Shown here: positions 5,201 through 8,059 of the stretch, in pieces
How the letters are laid out: each line of letters begins with the position of its first letter
How positions within the stretch are numbered: position 1 is the stretch's first letter
Source: Conexibacter sp.
Lineage (GTDB): Bacteria > Actinomycetota > Thermoleophilia > Solirubrobacterales > Solirubrobacteraceae
DNA: 8,059 nucleotides
Direction: 5' to 3'
Assembly: GCA_025964295.1 (NCBI GenBank)
Contig: JAOPZD010000552.1
Coordinates: forward strand, 1-8,059
Made by a program: the position numbers and the translations under genes
Notes under the pieces: model-generated
Told to the model about the DNA's origin: nothing
The model's database searches: none
What the model saw: the letters and a program-made list of their open reading frames with translations, nothing else

Positions 5201-5694
5201 GGCGCGCCCTCGCCACGCTCGCGGCAATCGCCACCGCCGCGCTGCTCGCGGCGTCCGCGACCACCGCCATCGCCACCGCCGACACCCTCGCCCCCGCCCC
5301 CCGCACCACCCTCAACGCCGTCGAGTCCGAGGTCATGTGCGTCTCCTGCGGCGTCCCGCTCTCGATCGCCGAGTCGCCGCAGGCCACGGCCGAGCGCAAG
5401 GAGATCACCGACCTCATCAAGCAGGGCAAGACCAAGGACGAGATCAAGGCCGAGCTGGTGACGACCTACGGCAACCGCGTGCTCGCCTCGCCCAAGGACA
5501 GCGGCTTCGGCCTCGCCGCCTACCTCGTGCCGATCGCCATCGCGCTGATCGCCCTCGCCGCGCTCGCGCTCCTGCTCCCCCGCTGGCGCCGGAGCCGCGC
5601 CGACGACGACGGCACCCTCGCAGCGGCCGGCCCGGCCCTGACCGACGCGGACTCGCGCCGGCTCGAGGAAGATCTCGCCCGCTACGACGTCTGA
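5197..5694 (+). CDS. ccmH: Cytochrome c-type biogenesis protein CcmH
   Basis: The product is 165 aa. GTG 5197 overlaps the TGA of the thioredoxin gene (GTGA) and has purine-rich GGGAAGG four bases upstream, pointing to translational coupling. Residues 1-28 form a signal peptide or membrane helix. The catalytic pair is in EVMCVSCGVPL (C48, C51), followed by the family's three-helix fold with the typical ERKEITDLIKQGKT and YGNRVLASP segments. A membrane helix spans about 106-129, and a charged cytoplasmic tail ends at 165. The proteobacterial motif is LRCXXCQ; here Met precedes the first Cys and Gly follows the second, a variant I associate with actinobacterial members. CcmH receives electrons from the CcmG-like protein and helps present reduced apocytochrome c to the haem lyase CcmF, which is not in this window. 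Confidence 0.88.
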   Translation: MRRALATLAAIATAALLAASATTAIATADTLAPAPRTTLNAVESEVMCVSCGVPLSIAESPQATAERKEITDLIKQGKTKDEIKAELVTTYGNRVLASPKDSGFGLAAYLVPIAIALIALAALALLLPRWRRSRADDDGTLAAAGPALTDADSRRLEEDLARYDV

Positions 5695-5703
5695 CCTGCA
5701 CGC

Positions 5704-6462
5704 ATGATCGCCGCCGCCGCCAACTCCGTCGACACCACCGTCTTCGCCGCCTTCGCGGTCGGCTTCGTGTCGTTCATCTCCCCCTGCGTCCTGCCGCTCG
5801 TCCCGGGCTACCTCAGCGCGATCTCCGGCGTCAGCCTCGAGGAGATCCGCGGCGAGGAGCGCCCGCTGGGCAAGATCCTCGGCCCCGCGCTGATCTTCTG
5901 CCTGTCGTTCACGGTCATGTTCGTGGCCTTGGGCATGTCGGCCACCGGGATCGGCTCGACGCTGCACGACCACCAGGACACGCTGAACCGCATCGCCGGC
6001 TGGATGATCGTCGTCCTCGGCGTCTTCTTCGTCTGCACCCTGTTCATCCCGCGCTTCAACCGCGAGTGGCGCCCCGAGGCCCTCATCACGCGCGCGGGCG
6101 CGGGCGGGCCGGTCATCGCCGGCCTCGCGTTCGCCGTCGCCTGGACGCCGTGCGTCGGCCCGACGCTGGCCTCGATCCTCGCCGCCGCCTCGACGTCGGA
6201 CACCGTCGGCAAGGGCGGCCTGCTGCTGGCCTTCTACTCGCTCGGCCTGGCGATCCCGTTCCTGGCCACCGCGATCGCCTTCGACCGCGCCACCACCGCC
6301 TTTCGCTGGCTGCGCGATCGCCACGTGCTGGTCACCGCGGTCTCCGGCGCCATCCTCGTCGTGATGGGCGTCCTGATCCTCAGCGGCGAGCTGGCCGTGC
6401 TGAACGCCAAGGCCCAGCACGCCCTGTCCAGCATCGGGCTGGACTTCATCTACAACTTGTAG
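5704..6462 (+). CDS. ccdA: Cytochrome c biogenesis transmembrane protein CcdA
   Basis: The product is 252 aa, the usual CcdA size, starting 9 bases after the ccmH stop. Six hydrophobic segments fit the family: about 12-40, 60-82, 98-116, 135-162, 172-192 and 208-230. The two conserved membrane cysteines are in SPCVLPLVPGYL (C28) and AWTPCVGPTLASIL (C150), each with the flanking prolines typical of the DsbD/CcdA fold. They form the redox pair that passes electrons from cytoplasmic thioredoxin to the extracytoplasmic thioredoxin-like protein. With the two preceding genes it completes an electron path for apocytochrome reduction. No Shine-Dalgarno is obvious, so translation probably depends on the upstream genes. 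Confidence 0.93.
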   Translation: MIAAAANSVDTTVFAAFAVGFVSFISPCVLPLVPGYLSAISGVSLEEIRGEERPLGKILGPALIFCLSFTVMFVALGMSATGIGSTLHDHQDTLNRIAGWMIVVLGVFFVCTLFIPRFNREWRPEALITRAGAGGPVIAGLAFAVAWTPCVGPTLASILAAASTSDTVGKGGLLLAFYSLGLAIPFLATAIAFDRATTAFRWLRDRHVLVTAVSGAILVVMGVLILSGELAVLNAKAQHALSSIGLDFIYNL

Positions 6463-6482
6463 CCGGCGCGGCGACGCCTACA
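6458..6482. terminator. Possible bidirectional terminator between ccdA and argS
   Basis: The two genes converge with 15 bases between their stops. TGTAG (6458-6462) pairs with CTACA (6478-6482), and inner bases continue the stem with two mismatches (9 of 11 pairs) around a 3-base loop. Both TAG stop codons lie in the stem. No T-run is present on either side, so strength as a terminator is doubtful. Confidence 0.3.
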
Positions 6483-8059
6483 TCTCGCTCGGCGCGCTCA
6501 CGCCGAGCAGGTCCAGCGCCCGCGCGATCGTCCGCTGCGCCGCCACGCTCAAGGCGATCCGGAACGACTCCAGCTCCTCGGGCTCGGCACCCACGACCTG
6601 GCAGTCGCGGTAGAACGCCGAGAACGCCTGCGCCAGCTCCAGCGCGTAGGAGGCGATCCGGTGCACGGCCCGCCGGTCGGCGGCGTCGAGGGCCTCCTGC
6701 GGCCAGGCCAGCAGCTTGCCGATCAGCGCGCGCTCGCTCGGGTGCAGCTCCAGCCCCGGAGCGAACCCCGCGGCCAGGGCGTCGTCCACCCGGGCCGAGC
6801 CCGCCTTGCGCAGCACCGCCGCGATCCGCGCGTGCGCGTACTGCACGTAGTACACGGGGTTCTCCGACGTCTCGCTCTTGGCGAGCTCCAAGTCGACCTC
6901 GATCGTCGTGTCGTGCGAGCGGTTGAGCAGGAACCAGCGCGCCGCGTCGACCCCGATGTCCTCGACTAGCTCGTCGAGCGTCACGAACTCGCCCGCGCGC
7001 TTGCTCATCGAGACCTTCTCGCCGCCCCGGACGAGGTGGACGAACTGCATGATGAGCAGATCCAACCGGTCGGGCTCGCCGCCCAGCGCCTCGTAGGCGG
7101 CGCGCATGCGGTTGATGTAGCCGTGGTGGTCGGCGCCCAGCACGTACACCATGCGATCGAACCCGCGCTCGCGCTTGCTCTGCGCGTAGGCGATGTCCGA
7201 CGCGAAGTAGGTGTGCTCGCCCGTGGACCGCTCGATCACGCGGTCCTTGTCGTCGCCGAAGTCGGTCGTGCGCAGCCACAGCGCGCCGTCGGACCGGTAG
7301 GAGTGACCCTGCGCGGCCAGCACGTCGAAGCCGTGCGAGACGCCCGAGGACCCGTCGGGCCCCACCGCATGCAGCGACTTCTCGCTGAACCACACGTCGA
7401 ACTCGACGCCGAACGCGTGCAGCGAGTCGCGCGCCCGCGACACCATCATCGCGACCGCCTCCAGCCCCACGTCCTCGACCGGACGCGTCGCGGCGTCCTC
7501 GATCTCCAGCGCCAGCGTCGCCACGTAGTCGCCCACGTACCCGTCCTCGGGCACCTCCTCGCCGCGGGCCCGCGCCTGCACCGAGCGGCCGAAGTTCGCC
7601 ACCTGGGACCCGAAGTCGTTGATGTAGAACTCGCGCGTCACGTCGTGGCCGACGAACGAGAACAGCCGCGCCAGCGCGTCGCCGTAGGCGGCGTTGCGGG
7701 CGTGCCCGACGTGCAGCGGCCCCGTCGGGTTGGCCGAGACGAACTCCACGTCGACCTTCTCGAAGACCGGTGCGCCGCCCGACCCGAACGCCGTCCCCGC
7801 CGCCAGCACGTGGGCCAGCCCCTCGACGTACCACGCGTCGCTGAGGAACAGGTTCAGGAACCCTGGCCCCGCCACCTCCACGCGCTCCAGCGACGACCCC
7901 AGCCCCGCGGTCAGCGCCTCGGCGAGCTGCCCCGCGACGTCGCGCGGCGGCGCCTTCATCACCGGCGCCAGGAGCATCGCCGCGTTGGTGGCGTAGTCGC
8001 CGTGGCCGGCCTGCCGCGGGCGCTCGAGCGTCGGCCGCGACTTCGGCGCGGGCGCGCCG
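6478..8059 (-). CDS. argS: Arginyl-tRNA synthetase (N-terminus beyond window)
   Basis: The frame stays open to the right edge; 526 residues are visible and the first tens of residues are missing. Near the edge, QAGHGDYATNAAM is the conserved end of the N-terminal Add1 region of ArgRS. The class I signature appears as SANPTGPLHVGH (HIGH motif as HVGH, about residues 116-119 of the visible part). The second signature is VSMSKRAG (KMSKS as SMSKR, about 349-353), followed by the C-terminal anticodon-binding helical domain ending in SAPSEM. The enzyme charges tRNA-Arg using ATP in the cytoplasm. An internal ATG at 7975-7977 could be mistaken for the start but lies inside the conserved region. Codon bias is that of a core gene. 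Confidence 0.96.
   Translation of the reverse strand, partial: GAPAPKSRPTLERPRQAGHGDYATNAAMLLAPVMKAPPRDVAGQLAEALTAGLGSSLERVEVAGPGFLNLFLSDAWYVEGLAHVLAAGTAFGSGGAPVFEKVDVEFVSANPTGPLHVGHARNAAYGDALARLFSFVGHDVTREFYINDFGSQVANFGRSVQARARGEEVPEDGYVGDYVATLALEIEDAATRPVEDVGLEAVAMMVSRARDSLHAFGVEFDVWFSEKSLHAVGPDGSSGVSHGFDVLAAQGHSYRSDGALWLRTTDFGDDKDRVIERSTGEHTYFASDIAYAQSKRERGFDRMVYVLGADHHGYINRMRAAYEALGGEPDRLDLLIMQFVHLVRGGEKVSMSKRAGEFVTLDELVEDIGVDAARWFLLNRSHDTTIEVDLELAKSETSENPVYYVQYAHARIAAVLRKAGSARVDDALAAGFAPGLELHPSERALIGKLLAWPQEALDAADRRAVHRIASYALELAQAFSAFYRDCQVVGAEPEELESFRIALSVAAQRTIARALDLLGVSAPSEM

Noticed and set aside
4349..5227. Minus-strand 292-codon frame across tRNA-Gly and the thioredoxin gene
   Set aside because: It includes the familiar spurious translation of a tRNA gene (GVAQLVERRLPKPKVAGSTP) and otherwise shadows the real plus-strand gene.
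5020..6420. Minus-strand 466-codon frame rich in Gly/Asp/Glu/Arg
   Set aside because: Antisense shadow of ccmH and ccdA with no recognisable domain.
4878..6926. Plus-strand 682-codon Arg/Pro/Ala-rich frame
   Set aside because: It is an out-of-frame shadow over the thioredoxin gene, ccmH, ccdA and part of argS, whose families are clear; composition is that of high-GC antisense or shifted reading.
6446..7834. Minus-strand 462-codon Arg/Gly/Ala-rich frame
   Set aside because: Same-strand shifted shadow of argS, which carries the intact HIGH and KMSKS signatures.
1..8059. CRISPR array or insertion sequence
   Set aside because: No regularly spaced repeats with spacers, no transposase motifs and no long terminal inverted repeats were seen.

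Overview
The window reads as high-GC actinobacterial chromosome carrying a lower-GC insert next to a tRNA gene. Lines sampled in the cytochrome-biogenesis genes are about 73% G+C, while lines sampled in the ATPase gene (2194-3921) are about 58-60%. High GC, scarce Shine-Dalgarno sequences, several GTG/TTG starts and a CcmG/CcmH/CcdA cluster beside argS suggest Actinobacteria, perhaps Thermoleophilia (Solirubrobacterales-like). That placement is an impression, not a tested one.

Layout. (1) Positions 1-63: the last 20 codons of a plus-strand core gene. (2) Positions 102-147: a 46-bp copy of the 3' half of the tRNA-Gly gene, in the same orientation as the intact tRNA-Gly(CCC) at 4447-4519 (41 of 46 bases identical). 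Two direct repeats of a tRNA 3' end flanking about 4.3 kb are the classic footprint of site-specific integration, so 102-4488 is read as a genomic island. (3) Island cargo, all on the minus strand in transcription order: a 38-codon gene tail, a 575-aa OLD-like ATPase/TOPRIM nuclease, a 146-aa single-pass membrane protein with 14 collagen-type Gly-X-Y triplets, and a three-helix membrane protein whose probable C-terminal half lies in a shifted frame. No integrase is visible. The last 80 bp before the tRNA hold clustered GGGACAA repeats that look like recombinase arm sites. (4) Positions 4616-6462: a compact plus-strand operon of a TlpA/CcmG-type thioredoxin, CcmH and CcdA. (5) Positions 6478-8059: argS on the minus strand, convergent with ccdA and cut by the window edge.

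How the genes work together. CcdA should carry reducing equivalents across the membrane to the thioredoxin-like protein, which with CcmH keeps apocytochrome c haem-binding cysteines reduced for haem attachment. The island genes are unrelated to this. The nuclease resembles stand-alone OLD-family defence proteins; the collagen-like and membrane proteins have no recognisable function, and their link to the nuclease rests only on shared strand and position. Several reading-frame breaks suggest part of the island is decaying, unless they are sequencing errors.
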